From an uncultured Clostridia bacterium (lineage in GTDB: Bacteria; Bacillota; Clostridia; Oscillospirales; CAG-272), in NCBI GenBank assembly GCA_947306035.1, contig CAMZFG010000096.1, positions 1-5,225 of the forward strand: a DNA stretch of 5,225 bases, in the 5' to 3' direction. Every line of letters begins with the position of its first letter. The first letter of the stretch is position 1. The translations under genes were made by a program, and so were the position numbers. Below the pieces are notes generated by a model, which saw only the letters and a program-made list of their open reading frames with translations, ran no database searches and was not told the origin of the DNA. Below, one piece after another: positions 1 to 5,225 of this stretch.

Positions 1-132
1 CGTGGCCGCGATGCGCGGCGCCGCCGACAGCGCGTCGACCGCGCGGGCAAACTCGCCCGGGTCAACGGCCTTTGCCGTGGCCAGAATGGTCTCGCTTTCG
101 ATCTCGAAAGCACGCATGACTTGCTCCATCAT
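1..132 (-). CDS. N-terminal fragment of a probable SIS-domain phosphosugar isomerase (cut by window edge)
   Basis: Only the first 44 codons are present; the gene runs out of the window at position 1. The translation begins MMEQVMRAFEIESETI and reaches a segment ending APRIAAT. An N-terminal helix followed by a short hydrophobic strand (R-I-A-A-T, about residues 40-44) resembles the start of SIS proteins such as the GutQ/KpsF and AgaS types, where that strand leads into a Gly/Ser-rich phosphosugar loop. That loop lies outside the window, so the call is tentative. The first ATG (132-130) shares ATGA with the stop of the upstream TPI-like gene, and a GAGGTG site lies 8 nt before it; ATG at 129 is a second option. 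Its place at the end of a kinase and isomerase operon fits a sugar-phosphate isomerase. It could instead be another helical N-terminus of unknown type. Confidence 0.5.
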   Translation of the reverse strand, partial: MMEQVMRAFEIESETILATAKAVDPGEFARAVDALSAAPRIAAT

Positions 133-833
133 ATCCCGTGCACCTCGTTCCACGTTTTGCGCAGGGTGTAAAGCATCTCCTCGGCGGCCGCCTCGGGGTC
201 TTTGGCCTTGAAAACGCCGCTGGTGCAGCCCGTGGCCTCTGCGCCCGCGCGAATGACGCGCGCCACGTCGTCGGGGCCGGAAATGCCCGCGCCCTGCAGC
301 ACCATGATGTCGGGGTCGATCTTACGCACCGCCGCGATGGTGTCTTTGACGTAGCCCATATCGCTGGCCACGCCCGTGCCGATCAGTTCGGTCGGCTCGG
401 CCACGATCAGGTTGGGCGAGAGCAGCGCCACCTGCCGGATCTCCTCGACGCTGTCGGCGCACACGATGGTGGCAAGTCCCACCTCGTCGGCGCGTTCGAT
501 CGTCGCCTTGATCTCGTCAAGCGTCAGTTTTTTCTCGGCGTGGTTGAGCATCACGCCCACGGCCCCCGCCGCCCGGACGGCTTCCGGCAGCACGGAACCG
601 AGGCCCCGTCCCGGCCGCAGCGCGTCCATGTGCTGGGCGTAAACGTGGATGTATCGGGTGTTCTCGGCCAAAAGGCGAATGTCGGTATACTGCGGGGTCA
701 CGATGACGTCGAGGTCGTATTTGTGCGCGATCTCGTCGATCTTTTTGGCCAGTTTCAGCATGCGCTCGCCCCACATGAAACATTTGGGCCCGATCTCGAA
801 ATACGGGGCGCGTATCTTGTAATTCTTATACAT
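129..833 (-). CDS. Triosephosphate isomerase-family protein, archaeal-type short form (possible tetrulose/other sugar-phosphate isomerase)
   Basis: A 234-residue TIM barrel, close to the roughly 220-residue archaeal TPIs and shorter than the 250-residue bacterial type. Recognisable landmarks in order are AQHMD (66-70), the catalytic His in MLNHAEKKL (His98), the catalytic Glu in VAEPTELIGTG (Glu146, with mobile loop 6 following), the phosphate-binding GAGIS (181-185), and SGVFKAKDP (205-213). Lys17 in EIGPK fits the substrate Lys of the family's N-x-K motif, but the Asn two residues earlier appears to be Gly15. The gene starts with ATG and overlaps the kinase stop by 8 nt; AAGGAG (846-841) sits 7 nt upstream. 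TPI paralogs in sugar operons include isomerases of tetrulose phosphates (the EryH and LerI types of erythritol and threitol pathways). Here the substrate is probably a product of the upstream kinase. A true glycolytic TPI is less likely given the setting. The fold is near certain; the substrate is inference. Confidence 0.88.
   Translation of the reverse strand: MYKNYKIRAPYFEIGPKCFMWGERMLKLAKKIDEIAHKYDLDVIVTPQYTDIRLLAENTRYIHVYAQHMDALRPGRGLGSVLPEAVRAAGAVGVMLNHAEKKLTLDEIKATIERADEVGLATIVCADSVEEIRQVALLSPNLIVAEPTELIGTGVASDMGYVKDTIAAVRKIDPDIMVLQGAGISGPDDVARVIRAGAEATGCTSGVFKAKDPEAAAEEMLYTLRKTWNEVHGI
141..146 (-). promoter_or_regulatory. Ribosome binding site for the SIS-like gene
   Basis: GAGGTG on the minus strand lies inside the end of the TPI-like gene. 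It is 8 nt before ATG 132-130 and 11 nt before ATG 129-127. The spacing favours the first ATG, giving an ATGA stop/start overlap typical of translational coupling. Confidence 0.5.
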
Positions 834-2268
834 GCTCTTGCTCCTTCCCTTTTGCGTTCATGGTTTCGTCCAGCGCGCGAAAACGCGCGTACCCCGCGCC
901 GTAATCGGCGCCGGAGGGGGCAAAGGCGCGCTTCGGCTTCACCAGTTTTTCGGCGGCCTTCGTCACGTCGGCAAAAGCGCCCGCGCCGACCGCCGCGAAA
1001 ATGGCCGTGCCGAGGCAGGCCGTTTCGCTCTCGCTGACCGTTTGCAGCGTTTTGCCCGTGACGTCGGCTTTCATCTGCACCCACAGGGGGCTGGACGCGC
1101 CGCCGCCCGTGACGCGGATCTCGCGGATATTCCCGTCGCCGATGTAGGCAAGATCCTCGCAAAGCAGGTAGGCGATCGCCTCCATGATGGCCCTGGCGAA
1201 ATGCCCTCTCGTGTGCCCCAGCGTCACGCCCGCGAACGTCGCGCGCGCGTCGGGATCGTAGCGCGGCATGGTCGAGCCCGTGAAGTAGGGCAGCACCGTC
1301 ATGCCGTCGCACCCCGGGGGCACGTCTTTGGCCAGTTCGTCGAGTTCACGGAACGAAAAGTTTTCCGCAAATCCCTCGCGGAACCACTTTAAGGCCATGC
1401 CCGCCGTGCTCGACCACAGAATGCGGCAATACTTGCCCTCGACGACGTGCACGTGGCACGGAATGATGCTGTCGGGGTCGTAGGGCGGCACGCTGTCGGT
1501 CATGGCGCAGATGGCCATGATGGTGCCCGTCATTTCGCTGACCATGGTGTCGTCGGTCACGCCGCAGCCCACCGTGCCGGCCAACTGATCGAGGCCGCCC
1601 GTCACCACGGTGATGCCCCGGTACGTGCCGACGGGCTGCATGCTGCGGCACAGGCGCGGCAGTTTTTCCGGCTCTACGCCGATATAGTCGAGCATCTCCC
1701 GCCACCAGACGCGGGCGGTGATGTCGTAGTAAATGGTGGAGGACTGAATGGTCGGCTCGGTGACGAACTGCCCCGTCAGCCGGTACAGGATCCAGTCTTC
1801 CAGCAGAAAGATCATCTTCGTTTTTTCAAAAACGTCGGGGCGGTGCCGGCGGAACCACAAGAGTTTGGCGGCCGGCCAGCCGGCGGTGATCTCCGGCTGT
1901 CCCGTGACCTCGTAGACCCGTTTGCTGCCGAACGCGGCGCGAATGTCGTCGGCCTCCGCGGTCGCGCGGTTGTCGAGCCACACCACGGCCGGGCAAAGCG
2001 GTTTTCCCGCCCCGTCCGCGAGGATCATGGTCTCGCCCTGCGTGTCGACGGAGAGCGCGTCGGGCTTGCCGCATTCCGCCGTCAACTCGTCGATGACGCG
2101 GGTGCAGGCGGTCACGTAACGCTCCGCGTCAAACTCGATAAAGCCCGTTTCGGGGTCTGTCGAGAGCGTGTAGTCCACCGCGCGGAAGCCGAGGCGTTTG
2201 CCGCTTTCGTCGAACACCGCCGCTTTTAAGGAAGTGGTGCCGACGTCGATGCCGAGAAACGTCTTCAC
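826..2268 (-). CDS. FGGY-family carbohydrate kinase (xylulokinase-like)
   Basis: A 480-residue cytosolic kinase of the actin-like ATPase fold that would phosphorylate a ketose or polyol with ATP. The N-terminal phosphate-1 motif is FLGIDVGTTSLKAAVFD (4-20). SVDTQGET (73-80) and VVWLDNRA (95-102) match the sugar-binding part of xylulokinases. GGLDQLAGTVGCG (224-236) carries the probable catalytic base Asp227, EMTGTI (245-250) is the phosphate-2 region, and the adenosine-binding VTGGGASSPLW is at 386-396. The start is taken as GTG 2268-2266, directly before KTFLGID, because GGAGG lies 10 nt upstream and the stop of the isomerase gene is only 2 nt away. The frame stays open to another GTG at 2361, but that part lies inside the isomerase gene and has an arginine-rich, non-family sequence. 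The segment just before GGLDQ is about 10 residues shorter than in XylB. The substrate (xylulose, ribulose, fuculose, tetrulose or another) cannot be set from the sequence. It probably acts on the ketose made by the upstream isomerase. Confidence 0.93.
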   Translation of the reverse strand: MKTFLGIDVGTTSLKAAVFDESGKRLGFRAVDYTLSTDPETGFIEFDAERYVTACTRVIDELTAECGKPDALSVDTQGETMILADGAGKPLCPAVVWLDNRATAEADDIRAAFGSKRVYEVTGQPEITAGWPAAKLLWFRRHRPDVFEKTKMIFLLEDWILYRLTGQFVTEPTIQSSTIYYDITARVWWREMLDYIGVEPEKLPRLCRSMQPVGTYRGITVVTGGLDQLAGTVGCGVTDDTMVSEMTGTIMAICAMTDSVPPYDPDSIIPCHVHVVEGKYCRILWSSTAGMALKWFREGFAENFSFRELDELAKDVPPGCDGMTVLPYFTGSTMPRYDPDARATFAGVTLGHTRGHFARAIMEAIAYLLCEDLAYIGDGNIREIRVTGGGASSPLWVQMKADVTGKTLQTVSESETACLGTAIFAAVGAGAFADVTKAAEKLVKPKRAFAPSGADYGAGYARFRALDETMNAKGKEQEHV

Positions 2269-2270
2269 GG

Positions 2271-3623
2271 TCAGAGTTCCTCCGTCCCGATGCCGAGTAT
2301 GCGGCACAGGTCGGCGATGGCGGCGCGGTTGTCGCCGTAAGTCACGATGTAGTGCTGGCACGCCACGCGCTCGGCAAAGCGCGGCACGTCAGGGAGTTCG
2401 ATCTCCAGCGCCGAGAGCTGCGGCGCGGGCTGATCCCAGCCGCATTCTTCCCACGCGGGCGGCGTCTTGCCGAGGCCCTTGACCATCTGCATGGTGTAGC
2501 GGCCGTTTTTGAAGACCAGACGCGACAGGGTGACGACGCCGGTCTTCACTTTGGACACGTTCAGAATGCCCTGATCCAGAAGCCCGAACGCGGCGGGCAG
2601 CACGGTATAGGCGTCTCCGTCGACCATATCGGCGGCCACGAAGTCGGGCACGCCCGCCAGCACGCTGTTCTCAAAGAACTCGTAAAATTCAAGATACCCG
2701 GCGCGCTGCCCCGTCAACTGCTGCATGATCAACTGCGTGACCGCGCCGAGACTGTCGTTTTCGGGTATGGTGGTATAGCCGTCCTCCGAGAGCAGCATGA
2801 ACACGGGCGCGGGCGGAAAACCGCACAGTTTTTTCATACCGTCCACGTCCTTGATGGACAGCGAACGGTAGTGCCGCTCTTCGGCAATGGCTTTGACGGC
2901 CAGGTAATACCCCGCCGCTTTCTTCATGGCTTCGGGGTCGGCGGGTTTTTGAAAATGCCACTTTTTGATGCGCTCGTCCACGACCTTCTGCTTATCCGCC
3001 TCGGTCAGTTTTTCGTAGCGCTGCTGCATTTCCAGCATTTCAAAGGTCTCGATCTCCACGCCGACGTCGCGTTTGAGCGAAACGCCGTCGTAGAGCGTGC
3101 CGTACAGGTTCATGTCGCGGTAGCCGGCCATGCCCGCTTTGGCACGGCGCAGCACGCGCGCGGCCGAGGCGGCGCGGCAAAACGCGGCAACGACGTCGCT
3201 TTTCGTCTTTTGACCGACGATATCGTACACGTATTTGAACGTATAGCCGAGATCCTCGAAAACGGCGCGCAGCCCTGAAGTGCCCGCCTGGTCGGCGGTG
3301 GTGACGAGGCGGCCGTTTTCATACCAGCCGCAAAGCCCCCACAGCACCATGGGCAGGTGCCGGAACTGCTCGGTGACCTTGACGACCGCGTGCGTCGGGA
3401 TCCAGCCCGCCACGCACACGACCAGCGCGTCGAAGTCCTCTTTTTTGAGCGCGGCGATCGCGCCGGAGACCTGCTTTTCTTCATAGTCGTCCGCCACGGG
3501 ATACACGACCGCGAGGTCAAGCCCCTCGGCCGTCAGCGCCGCGACGGCGGCCCCGCACTTTTTCTCGATCACGGCAACGGGCGTGTTGACTTCGCCGAAG
3601 CCGACAAATCCGATCTTTGACAT
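2271..3623 (-). CDS. L-fucose/L-arabinose isomerase-family protein (short aldose-ketose isomerase)
   Basis: A 450-residue protein of the FucI/AraA fold, shorter than FucI (about 590) and AraA (about 500). The N-terminal half is a Rossmann-like region starting IGFVGFGEVN (4-13), with VVCVAGWIPTHAV (68-80) and LWGLCGWYENG (94-104). The C-terminal half carries the likely metal and active-site residues: Glu288 in PENDSLGAVT, Glu312 in YLEFYEFFE, and His424 in ACQHYIVTYGD. Glu288 to Glu312 is 24 residues, the same distance I recall between E. coli FucI ligands Glu337 and Asp361; if aligned so, Glu replaces Asp here. His424 would match FucI His528. These enzymes use a divalent metal, usually Mn2+, to interconvert an aldose and its ketose. 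ATG 3623-3621 is preceded by GGAGG at 8 nt. The kinase that would use its product follows 2 nt after the stop. The exact sugar is unknown; substrates of short family members are poorly defined. Confidence 0.88.
   Translation of the reverse strand: MSKIGFVGFGEVNTPVAVIEKKCGAAVAALTAEGLDLAVVYPVADDYEEKQVSGAIAALKKEDFDALVVCVAGWIPTHAVVKVTEQFRHLPMVLWGLCGWYENGRLVTTADQAGTSGLRAVFEDLGYTFKYVYDIVGQKTKSDVVAAFCRAASAARVLRRAKAGMAGYRDMNLYGTLYDGVSLKRDVGVEIETFEMLEMQQRYEKLTEADKQKVVDERIKKWHFQKPADPEAMKKAAGYYLAVKAIAEERHYRSLSIKDVDGMKKLCGFPPAPVFMLLSEDGYTTIPENDSLGAVTQLIMQQLTGQRAGYLEFYEFFENSVLAGVPDFVAADMVDGDAYTVLPAAFGLLDQGILNVSKVKTGVVTLSRLVFKNGRYTMQMVKGLGKTPPAWEECGWDQPAPQLSALEIELPDVPRFAERVACQHYIVTYGDNRAAIADLCRILGIGTEEL
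2279..2283 (-). promoter_or_regulatory. Ribosome binding site that sets the GTG start of the FGGY kinase
   Basis: GGAGG on the minus strand, 10 nt before GTG 2268-2266 and located inside the last codons of the isomerase gene. No ATG in the kinase frame lies near it. The site and the adjoining GIDVGTT motif together fix the GTG start. Confidence 0.7.
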
Positions 3624-3642
3624 GGTGTTCTCCTCCCTCTCT

Positions 3643-5133
3643 TTACGTCCGGTCGTCGAACAGCGACGCGACGGCGTCGAGCGACGCGTCGACCAGCAGG
3701 TCGCCGCCCTCGTGGCCCACGTAACCGCTCGACACGTAGGCGCTGTAGTGCCCGTGCTTTTCGGCCGCTTCCGTCGGCAGATAACTGAGGCAACCGTTCG
3801 ACAACTGAATGAGGAACGTCTGCTCGGCCAAACTCCGCGCGCGGATGCGGTTGCCGTAGTTCAAAAACAGTTCAAAGGGGTTGGTGACGAACGCGAGCGG
3901 CCCGAAGCGAACGACGTGCACCTCGGCGGTGACCGTCGCGTACAACTCCTGCGCGGCGTAGCGCTGCATCGTGCCCGTGTAGACGTACAGAGCGGCGGAA
4001 TCGTTGTAGTCCAGTTCTTTGCGGCCCTTGAAAAACGCCTCTATCTTGTCTTTCGCCTCTTTGTACTCCGTGTCGGTCACGCGCCGCAGGGGCAGAACGA
4101 GATCTTTCTTCAGGTGGCGATGCACCGCCGACGTCTCGATCGTTCCGACCTCGCCGAGCGCCGTTTCGATCTCACAAAAGACCCGTTTGCCGATCTTCCA
4201 GGTGCCCCCCACGTCGAACATGGAGGGGTCTGCCCGCCGGGTCTTGGGTTCGGGCCGGATGATGTTGGGGTCTTTGATGGGCGTTTCCGGCTCTACCCAG
4301 CGAATGAGATCGCGGGGGCATTGGTCGCCCGCCGCCGCGCAAAGCGGCAGCAAGAACAGGTCGCTGCCGTACTTCTGACGCAGAAGGATCTTGACCTTGC
4401 CCCAGTAGTCGGAAGAAATGACGCTGCGCTGCTCCATGACCTGCGCGGGGCAGGCGATGTTGGCGACCACGCCGGTCAGCTTGCCGGCCTTGTCGTACAC
4501 GAACATCAGCTCCACGCCGTTGTCGTTGCCCGCTTCCAGTTCGGTGAACGTGGCGGTGTCGGCGTCGCCCCACATTTTCGCGGTGCCGTCCGAGTAGCAA
4601 ACGCGGCGGTTCATGCCCACCGCGGCGCGGCCGAAGCCCGTGGCGTAGCCGCCTTCGCTCCTGTTTTGCCAGGCGCGGACGATGGTCTTGGCAATGGCGT
4701 CTGCCAGGTAGTCGAAAGCGGCGTCGGGATCCATGCAGTCGCCGGACGTCACCTGCGGGATGTAAACGCAGTCTTTCGGCATATAAGTCTGGATGATATC
4801 AAGGCTCTTGATCTTTTCTTTTTCAAACGGCCCCTTGTGGCGGTAGGTATAGGAATTGTGGATATGGACGCTCGCCAGAATGATCTTGTCGGGATCGAGC
4901 CCGACGTCGCCGATCTTCGCGCGCACGGCCGCCGTCAGTTCGGCGCTGATGCTGACCACGTCGCACGAACAGATGACCGTCTGTTCCCCGTCCGCCTCGA
5001 TGGCGAGCGCCGTGACGGTGATGGGCGTTTCGACCTCGGTCGTCGCCCGCTCGAAAAACTCGCCGTCCAGCGCGATCTTCTCTTTCGGTGTGATATCAGT
5101 CTCGGCCCAGCCGAATCGGATCGTATTTTTCAT
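3643..5133 (-). CDS. Neutral/alkaline ceramidase-family hydrolase, cytosolic, N-terminal catalytic domain only
   Basis: A 496-residue protein matching the catalytic domain of the neutral/alkaline (non-lysosomal) ceramidase family. Landmarks, numbered from ATG 5133, are the N-terminal WAETDITP (9-16), the metal-site SVHIHNSYTY (88-97, with His90 and His92), ISSDYWG (239-245), AAAGDQCPRD (266-275), NPFELF (418-423, Glu421), and SNGCLSYLPTE (445-455, Tyr451). In Pseudomonas ceramidase the zinc ligands are two His, one Glu and one Tyr, and the nucleophile is Ser in a GDVSPN motif. Here that Ser position reads Cys272, and the second ligand His is not apparent in IACPAQ (226-231). There is no signal peptide or membrane segment, and no room for the C-terminal Ig-like domain, so it is likely cytosolic. 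ATG 5133 is preferred over an in-frame TTG at 5148 because GGGAGGA lies directly upstream of the ATG. As first gene of a sugar operon it more likely acts on a sugar conjugate than on ceramide; that is inference. Confidence 0.85.
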   Translation of the reverse strand: MKNTIRFGWAETDITPKEKIALDGEFFERATTEVETPITVTALAIEADGEQTVICSCDVVSISAELTAAVRAKIGDVGLDPDKIILASVHIHNSYTYRHKGPFEKEKIKSLDIIQTYMPKDCVYIPQVTSGDCMDPDAAFDYLADAIAKTIVRAWQNRSEGGYATGFGRAAVGMNRRVCYSDGTAKMWGDADTATFTELEAGNDNGVELMFVYDKAGKLTGVVANIACPAQVMEQRSVISSDYWGKVKILLRQKYGSDLFLLPLCAAAGDQCPRDLIRWVEPETPIKDPNIIRPEPKTRRADPSMFDVGGTWKIGKRVFCEIETALGEVGTIETSAVHRHLKKDLVLPLRRVTDTEYKEAKDKIEAFFKGRKELDYNDSAALYVYTGTMQRYAAQELYATVTAEVHVVRFGPLAFVTNPFELFLNYGNRIRARSLAEQTFLIQLSNGCLSYLPTEAAEKHGHYSAYVSSGYVGHEGGDLLVDASLDAVASLFDDRT

Positions 5134-5137
5134 ATTA

Positions 5138-5144
5138 TCCTCCC
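5138..5144 (-). promoter_or_regulatory. Ribosome binding site that sets the ATG start of the ceramidase-family gene
   Basis: GGGAGGA on the minus strand lies 4 nt before ATG 5133-5131 (5 nt if measured from the GGAGG core). The in-frame TTG at 5148-5146 would place this site inside the coding region, so the ATG is the start. Confidence 0.75.
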
Positions 5145-5164
5145 GCAAAACGCAGATTTTGCAG
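5143..5164 (-). repeat. Inverted repeat at the predicted transcript start (5' mRNA hairpin or operator)
   Basis: GCAAAA (5162-5157) and TTTTGC (5150-5145) form a 6-bp perfect stem with a 6-nt loop. One U-G and one C-G pair extend it to 8 bp, reaching the first two G residues of the ribosome binding site (5144-5143). It spans roughly +1 to +20 of the predicted transcript. It could stabilise the 5' end of the mRNA, slightly mask the ribosome binding site, or act on DNA as a second operator. Confidence 0.45.
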
Positions 5165-5168
5165 TTTC

Positions 5169-5198
5169 ATTATAACATACGCGCGCGTAAATTGCCAC
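5169..5198 (-). promoter_or_regulatory. Probable housekeeping-sigma promoter of the operon
   Basis: A perfect TATAAT -10 box (5174-5169, minus strand) is preceded, after 18 bp, by GTGGCA (5198-5193), which matches 4 of 6 bases of the TTGACA -35 consensus. Transcription would start near 5161-5163, giving a leader of about 29 nt before the ATG. The weak -35 box and long spacer suggest a promoter under control rather than a strong constitutive one. No other promoter is apparent between genes. Confidence 0.6.
5178..5189. repeat. 12-bp perfect palindrome in the promoter spacer (candidate operator)
   Basis: TACGCGCGCGTA reads the same on both strands and lies between the -35 and -10 boxes. A repressor dimer bound here would block RNA polymerase, and sugar operon regulators of the LacI and GntR types often bind even palindromes with a central CG. 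A simple CG run in GC-rich DNA can form such symmetry by chance, so the operator role is inference. Confidence 0.4.
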
Positions 5199-5200
5199 AG

Positions 5201-5222
5201 CGGCGCCGAAAAATCGGCCCCG
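5201..5222. repeat. GC-rich inverted repeat upstream of the promoter
   Basis: CGGCGCCGA (5201-5209) pairs with TCGGCCCCG (5214-5222) around an AAAA loop: eight pairs of nine, with one C-C mismatch. On the minus strand no T-run follows, so it is not a standard terminator in that direction. On the plus strand the sequence after it is outside the window. It may be the end of an upstream unit or a chance stem in GC-rich DNA. Confidence 0.35.
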
Positions 5223-5225
5223 CCG

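Noticed and set aside
2..211. A 69-codon plus-strand open frame at the left edge
   Set aside because: It lies opposite the SIS-like gene start and the TPI-like gene end, is low-complexity in Ala, Arg and Ser, and has no support.
138..1037. A 299-codon plus-strand open frame opposite the TPI-like gene and kinase end (also similar frames at 1447-2229 and 2352-3278)
   Set aside because: These are antisense shadows. They cross the boundaries of real genes or lie inside them, have odd composition, and lack ribosome binding sites or recognisable motifs.
826..2268. Naming the kinase xylB and the isomerase fucI or araA
   Set aside because: The families are clear but the substrate is not. The gene set does not match the usual xylose, fucose or arabinose operons, so a symbol would overstate the evidence.
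2266..2361. Longer kinase start at GTG 2361
   Set aside because: The extra 31 residues are Arg/His-rich, lie inside the isomerase gene and precede the standard FGGY N-terminus. GTG 2268 has a well-placed ribosome binding site.
5131..5148. TTG 5148 as start of the ceramidase-family gene
   Set aside because: The strong GGGAGGA lies between it and ATG 5133, and nothing like a ribosome binding site is suitably placed before the TTG.
3583..5175. A 530-codon open frame on the plus strand opposite the ceramidase-family gene
   Set aside because: It mirrors a real gene with recognisable motifs. Its translation is rich in Arg, Val, Gly and His with no known domain, as is common for antisense frames in GC-rich DNA.
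5201..5222. GC-rich hairpin as a rho-independent terminator
   Set aside because: On the minus strand no T-run follows it. On the plus strand the following bases are outside the window, so it is listed only as an inverted repeat.

Overview
This 5.2 kb window holds one tightly packed gene cluster, read entirely on the minus strand (right to left). Four genes are complete and a fifth is cut by the left edge. The DNA is GC-rich. Every gene has a strong GGAGG-type ribosome binding site, and the only clear promoter has a perfect TATAAT -10 box. Together with the protein types this suggests a GC-rich Firmicute (Clostridia-like, possibly a gut or anaerobic lineage). That taxonomic call is inference with low certainty.

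Order of transcription: promoter region (about 5134-5225); a cytosolic neutral/alkaline ceramidase-family hydrolase (5133-3643); a short L-fucose/L-arabinose isomerase-family protein (3623-2271); an FGGY-family carbohydrate kinase starting with GTG (2268-826); an archaeal-type triosephosphate isomerase paralog (833-129); and the first 44 codons of what looks like a SIS-domain phosphosugar isomerase (132-1, running off the window). Gaps are 19 nt, 2 nt, an 8-nt overlap and a 4-nt ATGA overlap, with no terminator between genes, so this reads as one operon with translational coupling.

The layout suggests a sugar catabolic route. The aldose-ketose isomerase would make a ketose and the FGGY kinase would phosphorylate it. 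The TPI-like and SIS-like enzymes would then isomerise the sugar phosphate towards central metabolism. The ceramidase-family protein comes first; it has no signal peptide and may release the sugar from an acyl, amide or ester conjugate inside the cell. The substrate cannot be read from the sequence. Points of most interest are the ceramidase-fold enzyme in a sugar operon with changed active-site residues, a TPI paralog that lacks the usual Asn of the N-x-K substrate motif, a kinase about 10 residues short just before its catalytic Asp motif, and symmetric elements in and just after the promoter that could be an operator or a 5' mRNA hairpin. No RNA genes, mobile elements or CRISPR arrays were seen.
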